Shown one piece after another: positions 52,194 through 58,941 of a stretch of DNA of 64,000 nucleotides. Each line of letters opens with the position of its first letter. Position 1 is the stretch's first letter. The notes beneath the pieces are model-generated. The model had not been told where the DNA came from. It worked only from the letters and a program-made list of their open reading frames with translations, and did not search any database. The stretch spans positions 3,038,001 through 3,102,000 of the forward strand of contig NZ_JACHDN010000001.1 in the NCBI RefSeq assembly GCF_014201095.1, read 5' to 3'. The position numbers were made by a program, and so were the translations under genes. Source of the DNA: Cellulomonas hominis. Lineage in GTDB: Bacteria; Actinomycetota; Actinomycetes; Actinomycetales; Cellulomonadaceae.

Positions 52194-52498
52194 TGCGGGC
52201 CATCCACCTCGCCGCGCTCGACAAGACGCGCCCGGTCGTGGTGCTCACCCGCGAGCCGGTGCGCCCGTACGTCGGCAGGGTGACCGTCGCGCCGATCACC
52301 AGCACCGCACGGGGGCTCGGCACCGAGGTGGCGGTGGGGCCCGAGAACGGGCTCGACGGTGCCTCGGTCGTGAGCTGCGACAACGTGACGACCGTCCCGG
52401 TCGGGGCCCTCGGGCGGATGGTCGGCTACCTGTCGCCGGAGCAGGAGCGCGCGCTGGCGCACGCCGTCGCGTACGCGTTCGACCTCGACCTCGGCTGA
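52193..52498 (+). CDS. mazF: MazF/PemK-family mRNA interferase (toxin-antitoxin pair 2)
   Basis: 101 residues from ATG 52193. MRAIHLAALDKTRPVVVLTREPVRP, VTVAPITSTARGLGTEVAVGPENGLDGASVVSCDNVTTVP (in part) and GRMVGYLSPEQERAL are MazF fold signatures close to mycobacterial MazF enzymes. The opening GExxW strand is shortened to RAIHLAALD. An RNA endonuclease is expected. It is unlike the toxin at 18088, so the two pairs are independent rather than a recent duplication. Confidence 0.92.
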   Translation: MRAIHLAALDKTRPVVVLTREPVRPYVGRVTVAPITSTARGLGTEVAVGPENGLDGASVVSCDNVTTVPVGALGRMVGYLSPEQERALAHAVAYAFDLDLG

Positions 52499-52539
52499 CC
52501 CGGTCCGCGCGTGTCGGACCCGTGCGGCACCATCGGGGC

Positions 52540-52842
52540 ATGACCTTCGACTTCGAGGCGCCGCTCTGGGAGTGGGACGCGCGCCGCACCGAGCGGTGGA
52601 CGTTCGTCAGCGTGCCCGAGGACGCGTCGGACGAGATCCTCGAGCGGGCCGGCGCGTTCGCGCGCGGGTTCGGGTCGCTGCGGGTCGAGGTGACGGTCGG
52701 CGGGACGACGTGGCGGACGTCGATCTTCCCGGACAGCAAGCGGAAGGCGTACTCGCTGCCGGTGAAGAAGGCGGTGCGGGCGGCCGAGGGGCTCACCGTC
52801 GGCGGGCCGGTGCGGGTGCACCTGCGCGTGCTCGACGTCTGA
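52540..52842 (+). CDS. DUF1905 domain protein (copy 2)
   Basis: 100 residues from ATG 52540. FEAPLWEWDARRTERWTFVSVPEDASDEILERA and VTVGGTTWRTSIFPDSKRKAYSLPVKKAVRAAEGLTVGGPVRVHLRVL (in part) are the same fold as the protein at 50337; the TTWRTSIFPD/TQWTTSLFPR strand is shared. Function unknown. Confidence 0.83.
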   Translation: MTFDFEAPLWEWDARRTERWTFVSVPEDASDEILERAGAFARGFGSLRVEVTVGGTTWRTSIFPDSKRKAYSLPVKKAVRAAEGLTVGGPVRVHLRVLDV

Positions 52843-52855
52843 CGTCCGCGCGCCG

Positions 52856-53659
52856 TCAGTTCACCGCGTCCGCGTCGAACGCGAGCGAGTCGTCCGGGCC
52901 GACCTCGACCGCCTCCAACGCGGGGTCGGCGAGCACCGCGTCGACGGCGGCGCGGCTGCCCCCGACGACCGTCGAGTCGTGGTCCACCTCGGTCGAGACG
53001 CACCAGGCACGGTCCTCCGGCCAGACGAGCGCCGGTGACTGGCCGTCGTCGTCGAACGGCCCCCGCGCCACGTCCGCCACGGCGTCCAGCGGTCCGGCCA
53101 GCAGCAGGTAGCCCCGGTCGGGGAGCCGGAACCTCGGTGCCGCCCACTCGGCGTCGGTGAACGCCCGGGGCAGGGGCTCCACCGCCGTCGTGCGCCCGTC
53201 CTCGATCGTCAGCCGGACCGACCCGCCGTTCAGGGCGCCCCAGCCCTCCCACATCGCGATCAGGCACCGGTCCGGCGTCGCGGTGTGCGGGGCCAGCGCC
53301 CGGCACAGGGCCCCGAGCTGCGGGAGCGCGAGGCTGCCCGGTCGCGGCTCGCCCTCCGGCCACAGCGCGGACCGCGGGCTCCACGGCTCGGGGCCCTCGT
53401 AGCCGATCAGGCGGTGCCACTGCACGAGCGGGTGCACGGTGCGGCCGGTCACCACCGCGACGTCGGCCCACCGCATCGGCAGCCACGGGGCGTCGTCCGC
53501 GGCGCCCGGGAGCCGCCCGACGACCGGGTGCAGCACGCGGGCGTACGCGTCGAACCCGCCGGGCAGCAGGCCGGTGACGGTGCCCCAGCCGCCGAGGCGC
53601 GGGCGGATCCAGTCGCCCGCCGAGACGTCGTGCAGCACCCGGGCGCGGGCGGTCCACAT
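52856..53659 (-). CDS. Conserved-looking protein of unknown function
   Basis: 267 residues from ATG at 53659. The start RVLHDVSAGDWIRPRLGGWGTVTGLLPGGFDAYARVLHPV is followed by WADVAVVTGRTVHPLVQWHRLIGYEG and a late RGYLLLAGPLDAVADV and PEDRAWCVSTEVDHDSTVVGGSRAAVDAVLADPALEAVEV, each in part. No signal peptide or membrane segment. I recognise no catalytic motif; similar hypothetical proteins occur in actinobacteria. Convergent with DUF1905 copy 2. Confidence 0.7.
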   Translation of the reverse strand: MWTARARVLHDVSAGDWIRPRLGGWGTVTGLLPGGFDAYARVLHPVVGRLPGAADDAPWLPMRWADVAVVTGRTVHPLVQWHRLIGYEGPEPWSPRSALWPEGEPRPGSLALPQLGALCRALAPHTATPDRCLIAMWEGWGALNGGSVRLTIEDGRTTAVEPLPRAFTDAEWAAPRFRLPDRGYLLLAGPLDAVADVARGPFDDDGQSPALVWPEDRAWCVSTEVDHDSTVVGGSRAAVDAVLADPALEAVEVGPDDSLAFDADAVN

Positions 53660-53708
53660 CCGGCGATCGTCGTGCGCTCGCGGGCCGCTCGCAAGGGGAT
53701 TGCCCTGG

Positions 53709-54044
53709 TCAGGCCGCCAGGTCGACGGCGCGCAGGGGCTCGGGGGTCATCACGGGGGCCGCCGGCTCGGCCGCGAGCTGCGCCGCCTCGCGCGCGCGCT
53801 GCCGGCGCGCCCGCAGCACCACGGCCACGGCGTGCACGCCCACGAGCGCCCAGACCGCGTTGGTCACCACGGACGGCCAGACGCCGCTGCTCGCGGCGAC
53901 CAGGCCCATGAAGAGCCCGGACACGACGTTCGCGAGCTGGTACCGCCCGGAGGTGGGGGACCACGTCCCGCGGGTGACGAGGACGTAGGCGACGAGGCAC
54001 GTGACCGCGCCGACCCAGCCGAGCGCGGTGACGAGAGCGGACAC
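53709..54044 (-). CDS. CBU_0592-like small membrane protein
   Basis: 111 residues with three hydrophobic helices (about residues 4-24, 34-55, 58-78). LGWVGAVTCLVAYVLVTRGTWSPTSGRYQLANVVSGLFMGLVA (in part) matches the CBU_0592 family. The tail is alanine/glutamate-rich. Function unknown. It is divergent from the LysR gene, which may control it. Confidence 0.78.
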   Translation of the reverse strand: MSALVTALGWVGAVTCLVAYVLVTRGTWSPTSGRYQLANVVSGLFMGLVAASSGVWPSVVTNAVWALVGVHAVAVVLRARRQRAREAAQLAAEPAAPVMTPEPLRAVDLAA

Positions 54045-54185
54045 GGGCGTGCTCCAGGACGGACGAGAGGGGTGGAGGGAGGGTCGGCGACCCGCGTCCG
54101 GGCTGGTCCGACGGCACCAGTGTGCGTCCCGATCGGGTTCAGCACAATCGAACGATGATGCGACCGGGGTGTAGCCAAACTAAAC

Positions 54186-54191
54186 TAGGAT
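54186..54191 (+). promoter_or_regulatory. -10 box of a leaderless LysR transcript
   Basis: TAGGAT lies 7 nt before GTG 54199 in an AT-rich patch (CAAACTAAACTAGGAT). No ribosome site is present between them. The same gap holds the promoter of the divergent membrane gene. Confidence 0.4.
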
Positions 54192-54198
54192 CGCCTGC

Positions 54199-55101
54199 GT
54201 GCCGACCGACCCGCGCCGCCTCGCCGTCCTGCTCGCCGTGCACCGGGCGGGCGGTGTGCTCGCGGCCGCCGACCTGCTGCACGTGACGCCCTCGGCGGTG
54301 TCCCAGCAGATCTCGCGGCTCGAGTCGGAGGAGGGCGTGCCGGTGCTCGACCGCGGGCCGCGCGGGGCCACCCTGACGGCCGCGGGGCGCATCCTCGCGG
54401 AGGCCGCCGAGCGCATCGAGGCGGAGCTCGTGGAGGCCCGCAAGTCGCTGGCCGAGCTCGGCGGGGAGCTCTCCGGGCGGGTGACCGTGGCGGGGTTCCA
54501 GACCGCGATCCGCGCGGTGGTCGCCCCGACGTTCGCCGCCGTCGCCGAGCACCACCCCGGCATCGAGCTGGTGGTCGAGGAGCGCGACCCCGGCGAGTCC
54601 ATGCGCCGGCTGCGGGAGGGCGACGCGGACGTCGTGCTGCTGGAGCGGGACGAGGACGCCGACACCCACGTGCCGCGCGGGCAGCGGGACGTCGTGCTGC
54701 TCGAGGAGCCGTGGCGGCTCGTCCTGCCCGGCGCCGTCGCGACGCCCACGCAGCTCTCCGACCTCGCCGGGGTCACCTGGCTCGCCGCCGAGCCGAACAC
54801 CGCGGCCGCCCGGGCGATGGGGCGGGTGACTGCCGCCGTCGGGCCGGTCACCGCGCGGCACGTGTACTACGACTTCGACGTCGCGCTCGCGCTGATCGCC
54901 GCGGGGCAGGGCGTCGGGCTGCTGCCGGCGCTGGCGCTGCAGGGGGAGCTGCCGGACGGGGTGACCGTCGCGACGGTGCCCGGCCTCGGCTCGCGGCGGC
55001 TCGTCGCCCGGCACCGCGCCACCCGGCGGGAGCCGGGGCCGGCCGTCGTCGCGGTGATCGAGGAGCTGCTCGCGGTGGCCTCGGGGCTCGACCTGGTCTG
55101 A
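54199..55101 (+). CDS. LysR-family transcriptional regulator
   Basis: 300 residues from GTG 54199. The N-terminal winged helix is DPRRLAVLLAVHRAGGVLAAADLLHVTPSAVSQQISRLE in part (residues 4-45), followed by a linker helix and a periplasmic-binding-like effector domain. Regulated pathway unknown; the divergent CBU_0592-like gene is the nearest candidate. Confidence 0.9.
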   Translation: MPTDPRRLAVLLAVHRAGGVLAAADLLHVTPSAVSQQISRLESEEGVPVLDRGPRGATLTAAGRILAEAAERIEAELVEARKSLAELGGELSGRVTVAGFQTAIRAVVAPTFAAVAEHHPGIELVVEERDPGESMRRLREGDADVVLLERDEDADTHVPRGQRDVVLLEEPWRLVLPGAVATPTQLSDLAGVTWLAAEPNTAAARAMGRVTAAVGPVTARHVYYDFDVALALIAAGQGVGLLPALALQGELPDGVTVATVPGLGSRRLVARHRATRREPGPAVVAVIEELLAVASGLDLV

Positions 55102-55150
55102 GGCCCGCGGCGGCCCTGGGGGGCCCGCCGCCGCGTGGCCGCCCCTGCGC

Positions 55151-55222
55151 CGTCTCCCGTCCCTCCGGCGTCTCCCGTCCCTCCGCCGTCTCCCGTCCCT
55201 CCGGCGTCTCCCGTCCCTCGGC
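55151..55222. repeat. Four tandem copies of an 18-bp unit
   Basis: CGTCTCCCGTCCCTCCGG is repeated four times (55151, 55169, 55187, 55205) with changes only in the last few bases of each unit. It lies between the LysR stop and hairpin element 3, in non-coding DNA. The 18-bp period keeps all six frames open across it. Confidence 0.9.
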
Positions 55223-55225
55223 CGT

Positions 55226-55279
55226 GAGTGGAGGGTTCTGCCGGGACACGCCGGGCGTGTCGGGCAGAACCCTCCACTC
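55226..55279. terminator. Long palindrome between convergent LysR and GT2-GtrA genes (hairpin element 3)
   Basis: GAGTGGAGGGTTCTGCC (55226-55242) pairs perfectly with 55263-55279; the inner GACACGCC/GGCGTGTC continues the stem after a one-base bulge. The loop is almost nil. It resembles element 2 in its outer arms (GTGGAnGGTnC) and in being at the meeting point of two convergent genes. Confidence 0.8.
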
Positions 55280-55289
55280 GGGGCGGGGG

Positions 55290-56435
55290 TCAGGGCGCGC
55301 GGGACCCCGCGGGGCGCGGGGCCGTAGGGGCAGTCGGCGTGGGCGTGGGCGCCGGGTCGGGCGTGGGTGCCGGCTCGGGCTCGGGCGCGGGTGCCGGCTC
55401 CGGCATGGGTGCCGGCGCGAACACCAGCCGCCGCTGCACCTGGAAGCTCACCAGGTACAGCGCCGCCTCGGTCAGCACCTTCGCGGGCAGCAGCCCCACG
55501 CCCAGTCCGGTGAGCCCCGCCAGCAGCAGGTAGTTCGCCCCCACCAGCATCCCCGCGAGCGCCGCGTACCGCGCCGCCGCCCGCCCGGCCGGCACCCGCC
55601 GGCCGCGCCGGAACACGACCCGCCGGTTCACCGCGAAGTTCGCCCCCGCGCTGAGCACCCGGGCCCCGAGCACCGACGCCGCCAGCGACCCGGTGACCGC
55701 GTGCAGCGCCAGCAGTGCCAGGGTGTCGACCGCGAACGCCGCGAGCGAGGACGCCGAGAACAGCAGCAGCGGCGCGAGCACCCGCGCGGAGTCCGCGAGC
55801 GGCCGGAAGTGGGAGGACGCGTTCGCGTCCAGGTAGATGGTGGCGATCTCGACCTCCTCGACCGGCAGGCCGTCGGCGGCGGCCCGCAGCAGCAGGTTCA
55901 GCTCGTACTCGAACCGCTCGCCGCGCACGGACCGCAGCCACGGCAGCAGGGCGGCGGGGTAGCCGCGCAGGCCGGTCTGGGTGTCGCGGAGCCGGAGGCC
56001 GGTCGCGAGGTGGAACAGCCGCGCCGTCACGCGGTTGCCGAGCACGGACCGCGCGGGCACCGGCCCGGTGAACGCGCGGATCCCGAGCACGGTCGCGGGC
56101 CGGTCCGCCGGCTGGGCGGCGAGCGCAGCGGCCACCCGCAGGACGTCGGCCACCGAGTGCTGCCCGTCGCTGTCGGCGCACACGACGTCCTGCCCGGGGT
56201 GCTGCCGCTCCGCGTACGCGAACCCCGTCTTCAGCGCGCAGCCCTTGCCACGGTTCTCCGGGTAGGTCAGCACGGTGCAGCCGGGTCCGCGGACCGCGTC
56301 GAACACCGGGCGGTAGGCCGGGCCGCTGCCGTCGTCGACGACCAGGACCCGCACGTCGGGGGCGGTGGCACGCAGGTCGGCGACCAGCCGCACCAGGCGC
56401 TCGTCGGGCTCGTAGGCGGGGACCAGGACGATCAC
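55290..56435 (-). CDS. Glycosyltransferase family 2 fused to GtrA-like membrane domain
   Basis: 381 residues. GT2 part (about 1-215): IVLVPAYEPDERLVRLV, VLVVDDGSG, ENRGKGCALKTGFAYA, VVCADSDGQHSVADV; the DxD-like DSDG binds the nucleotide sugar, typically linked to undecaprenyl phosphate. The GtrA part (about 220-345) has four helices with ANFAVNRRVVFRRGR. A Pro/Ala/Glu repeat tail (about 345-381) is unusual. It probably makes and flips a polyprenyl-linked sugar for wall glycosylation. It starts 3 nt after the neighbouring glycosidase gene's stop, forming an operon. Confidence 0.88.
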   Translation of the reverse strand: MIVLVPAYEPDERLVRLVADLRATAPDVRVLVVDDGSGPAYRPVFDAVRGPGCTVLTYPENRGKGCALKTGFAYAERQHPGQDVVCADSDGQHSVADVLRVAAALAAQPADRPATVLGIRAFTGPVPARSVLGNRVTARLFHLATGLRLRDTQTGLRGYPAALLPWLRSVRGERFEYELNLLLRAAADGLPVEEVEIATIYLDANASSHFRPLADSARVLAPLLLFSASSLAAFAVDTLALLALHAVTGSLAASVLGARVLSAGANFAVNRRVVFRRGRRVPAGRAAARYAALAGMLVGANYLLLAGLTGLGVGLLPAKVLTEAALYLVSFQVQRRLVFAPAPMPEPAPAPEPEPAPTPDPAPTPTPTAPTAPRPAGSRAP

Positions 56436-56438
56436 GGC

Positions 56439-57422
56439 TCAGCCCGCGACGTACAGGATGTCGGAGGTGCCGCGCTCGGCGCCGCGGCCGAGGGGGTCGT
56501 TCACGAGGGAGCCGTCGAAGTACATGGTCGACGACCCGCCGCCGTCCAGGTTGTACGCGGTCTCGGCCCCGAGGGACTGCATGATCTCCGCGAGACCGGT
56601 CATGTCGACGCCCGCGGAGTACCCCGGGGACCGGCCGTCCACGACGACGAACACCAGGTGGTTGTCGTCGACCACGCCCACGGCGGTGCGCGGCTGGTCG
56701 CCCTGGATCGAGTGGTTGCCGACGTTGGTGTCGACCTCGACGTCCTCGATCCCGTCGACCACCTCGCCGTCCTCCACGAGCGCCGGGCCGAACGACAGCG
56801 TGTTCCACACGCCCGCCGCGAGCAGCTCGTCCGCCGTCGTGGCGGTCTCGTCGTACACCTCGACGTGACCGTCCGTGTAGAAGGCGAGGCCCTCGCGCGC
56901 GCCCTCGTCGCGGTAGACGACGCCGTTGCGGATGACGATGCCCGTGTCCCGGAAGCCGTAGTAGTCGCCGTTGATCGCGAACACCGCGTCGTTGTCCTCG
57001 GCCATCTCCGAGGTGGTCTGCGTGATGTTGGTGCCGAACTGGTTGTCCGCGAACGCGGAGCGCAGCACGGTCGCGTCGGACAGGACCACGTCGGCGACGT
57101 AGTACGTGACCTGGTCGTCGCCGCTGCCGGTGACGACCGTCGAGATGCTGATGCTCGCGTCGTCGGAGTCGTACGTGGTGGCGGTGACGGTGGCGTCGGA
57201 CGCGTCGGACGCGTCCGAGGAGTCGGCGGAGGAGGAGCCGGACGACGAGCCGGCCTGCGCCGCCTCGTACGCGTCCACGTCGGCGATCTCCACGTGCGCG
57301 ATCACGTACCGGTTGAGGGCCCAGGCGGTCGTCCCGCCCAGGGTCAGGGCGAGCGCGAGGGCGGTGGCGAGGACGGCCCGGCGCAGCCGGCGGCGGGGTC
57401 GGGGTGCGGGGTCTGCGGTCAT
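56439..57422 (-). CDS. Phosphodiester glycosidase (NAGPA) domain protein, secreted/anchored
   Basis: 327 residues from ATG at 57422 (MTADPAPRPRRRLRRAVL); a start at 57467 is possible. A signal anchor (about residues 13-33) is followed by a Ser/Asp-rich linker and the NAGPA domain: FAINGDYYGFRDTGIVIRNGVVYRD, FGPALVEDGEV, DQPRTAVGVVDDNHLVFVVVDGR and YNLDGGGSSTMYFDGSLVN in part. The last is the family signature. Such proteins remove phosphodiester-linked N-acetylglucosamine in polysaccharide contexts. It is transcribed with the GT2-GtrA gene. Extracellular. Confidence 0.88.
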   Translation of the reverse strand: MTADPAPRPRRRLRRAVLATALALALTLGGTTAWALNRYVIAHVEIADVDAYEAAQAGSSSGSSSADSSDASDASDATVTATTYDSDDASISISTVVTGSGDDQVTYYVADVVLSDATVLRSAFADNQFGTNITQTTSEMAEDNDAVFAINGDYYGFRDTGIVIRNGVVYRDEGAREGLAFYTDGHVEVYDETATTADELLAAGVWNTLSFGPALVEDGEVVDGIEDVEVDTNVGNHSIQGDQPRTAVGVVDDNHLVFVVVDGRSPGYSAGVDMTGLAEIMQSLGAETAYNLDGGGSSTMYFDGSLVNDPLGRGAERGTSDILYVAG

Positions 57423-57476
57423 GGGGACAGGTGTACGGAGCGGGTCCAGGGCCGCCCGGTGCCCCACCTGTGCGGC

Positions 57477-57496
57477 CCGTGTGAGGCGTCACACGG
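57477..57496. promoter_or_regulatory. 20-bp palindrome in the glycosidase / methyltransferase gap
   Basis: CCGTGTGAGGCGTCACACGG has perfect 8-bp arms with a 4-nt spacer. It lies 55 nt from the glycosidase start and 86 nt from the methyltransferase start, so it could control both divergent genes. The arms contain TGTGA/TCACA but the spacer is too short for a Crp site. Confidence 0.5.
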
Positions 57497-57581
57497 CCGC
57501 GCACACGCCGGGCGTGTTCCGTGGGTCGCACCGGGTCCCGGAACCACCGGGGCCCCGCAGCCACGAAGGTGGAGCGAGACG

Positions 57582-58430
57582 ATGACGGTCATCGGCGGGG
57601 CGGTCGCCGACCCCACCCTGCAGGCCCTGAAGGACAAGCACCGCGCCATGTGGGCGCTGGGGGACTACCCGGCGCTCGCGGCGGAGGTGATCGCGGAGCT
57701 CGGCCCGACGCTGGTGGACGCCGTGGGCGTCGCGCCGGGGGAGCGGGTGCTGGACGTCGCGGCCGGCAGCGGGAACGCCGCGGTCCCGGCGGCGCTCGCG
57801 GGCGCGGACGTCGTGGCGTCCGACCTGACGCCGGCCCTGCTGGACGCCGGCCGGCGGTCGGCCGCCGCGCGCGGGGCGACCCTCGACTGGCGCGAGGCGG
57901 ACGCGGAGGCGCTGCCGTTCGCGGACGACGCGTTCGACGTCGTGCTGTCCTGCGTGGGCGTGATGTTCGCCCCGCGGCACGCGGCCGCGGCGTGGGAGCT
58001 CACCCGCGTGTGCCGCCCGGGCGGCCGGATCGGGCTGATCGCCTGGACGCCGGGCGGGTTCATCGGGCAGATGTTCGCCGCGATGAAGCCGTACGCCCCG
58101 GCCCCGCCGCCCGGCGCGCAGCCGCCGCCGCTGTGGGGGGACGAGCAGCACGTCCGGGACCTGCTCGGGGACCGGGTCGCCGGGGTGCGCGCCGAGCGGC
58201 GCACGCTGACGGTCGACGCGTTCGCGACGCCCGAGGAGTTCCGGGACTACTTCAAGGCCCGCTACGGCCCGACGATCGCGGTGTACCGCGCGGTCGCGGA
58301 CGACCCGGACCGGACGGCGGCGCTCGACGCGGACCTGGCCGCGCTGGGCGCGCGGTTCGCCCGGACCGCGGGCGGGCGGACGGTGCTCGACTGGGAGTAC
58401 CTGCTCGTCACCGCGGACGTCCGGGGGTAG
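57582..58430 (+). CDS. Class I SAM-dependent methyltransferase
   Basis: 282 residues from ATG 57582 (GTGGAGCGAGACG upstream). SAM-binding motif I is VLDVAAGSGNAAVPAALAG (about residues 53-70), then DLTPALLDAG, DAEALPFADDAFDVVLSCVGVMFAP and CRPGGRIGLIAW. It resembles UbiE/arsenite-methyltransferase-like and small-molecule methyltransferases. Substrate unknown. Confidence 0.88.
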   Translation: MTVIGGAVADPTLQALKDKHRAMWALGDYPALAAEVIAELGPTLVDAVGVAPGERVLDVAAGSGNAAVPAALAGADVVASDLTPALLDAGRRSAAARGATLDWREADAEALPFADDAFDVVLSCVGVMFAPRHAAAAWELTRVCRPGGRIGLIAWTPGGFIGQMFAAMKPYAPAPPPGAQPPPLWGDEQHVRDLLGDRVAGVRAERRTLTVDAFATPEEFRDYFKARYGPTIAVYRAVADDPDRTAALDADLAALGARFARTAGGRTVLDWEYLLVTADVRG

Positions 58431-58446
58431 GCGCCCTTGACGGGCG

Positions 58447-58494
58447 GGACGGCCGGGCGGCAGTGTGATCGACGTCACACCCGCCCGGCCGTCC
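58447..58494. terminator. Strong hairpin with a perfect Crp-type site in its tip
   Basis: GGACGGCCGGGCGG (58447-58460) pairs with 58481-58494. Inside it TGTGATCGACGTCACA (58464-58479) matches the Crp/GlxR consensus TGTGA-N6-TCACA exactly and extends the stem. The hairpin follows the methyltransferase stop by 16 nt and ends 18 nt before the VOC gene, so it may be a terminator, an activator/repressor site, or both. Confidence 0.65.
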
Positions 58495-58512
58495 GACGTC
58501 CAGGAGTGCGCC

Positions 58513-58935
58513 ATGCCCGTCCGACTCAACCCGTACCTCGGCTTCCGTGACACCGCCCGCGAGGCGATGGAGTTCTACCAGTCCGTGTTCGGCGGCGACC
58601 TGACCGTCAGCACCTTCGGCGACTTCCAGGCCGGCGACGACCCGGCCGAGAAGGACAAGGTCATGCACTCCCAGCTCGAGACCCCGAACGGGCTCGTGCT
58701 CATGGCCGCCGACACCCCGAACGCCATGGCGTACACGCCGGGCGACAACTTCTCCGTGTCCCTCAGCGGCGGTGCCGACGCCGACGCGGAGCTGCGCGGC
58801 TACTGGGACAAGCTGGTCGACGGCGGGACGGTGGTCGAGCCGCTGGCCACCGCGCCCTGGGGCGACGCCTTCGGGATGCTCACCGACAAGCACGGCGTGA
58901 CGTGGCTGGTGAACATCGCGGGAGACGCCGCCTAG
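58513..58935 (+). CDS. VOC-family protein (PhnB/glyoxalase-like)
   Basis: 140 residues from ATG 58513 with CAGGAG 7 nt upstream. RLNPYLGFRDTAREAMEFYQSVFGGDLTVSTFGDF (in part) and WGDAFGMLTDKHGVTWLVNI are the PhnB-like VOC fold. Function of this subgroup is not known; no full metal triad is obvious. Next gene starts 6 nt later. Confidence 0.87.
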   Translation: MPVRLNPYLGFRDTAREAMEFYQSVFGGDLTVSTFGDFQAGDDPAEKDKVMHSQLETPNGLVLMAADTPNAMAYTPGDNFSVSLSGGADADAELRGYWDKLVDGGTVVEPLATAPWGDAFGMLTDKHGVTWLVNIAGDAA

Positions 58936-58941
58936 GGGCGC

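Noticed and set aside
54139..57564. Very long open frame on the minus strand with Arg/Gly-rich repeats
   Set aside because: It crosses the LysR gene, non-coding repeats and two real genes in another frame. Composition is that of a GC-rich shadow frame and no domain is recognisable.
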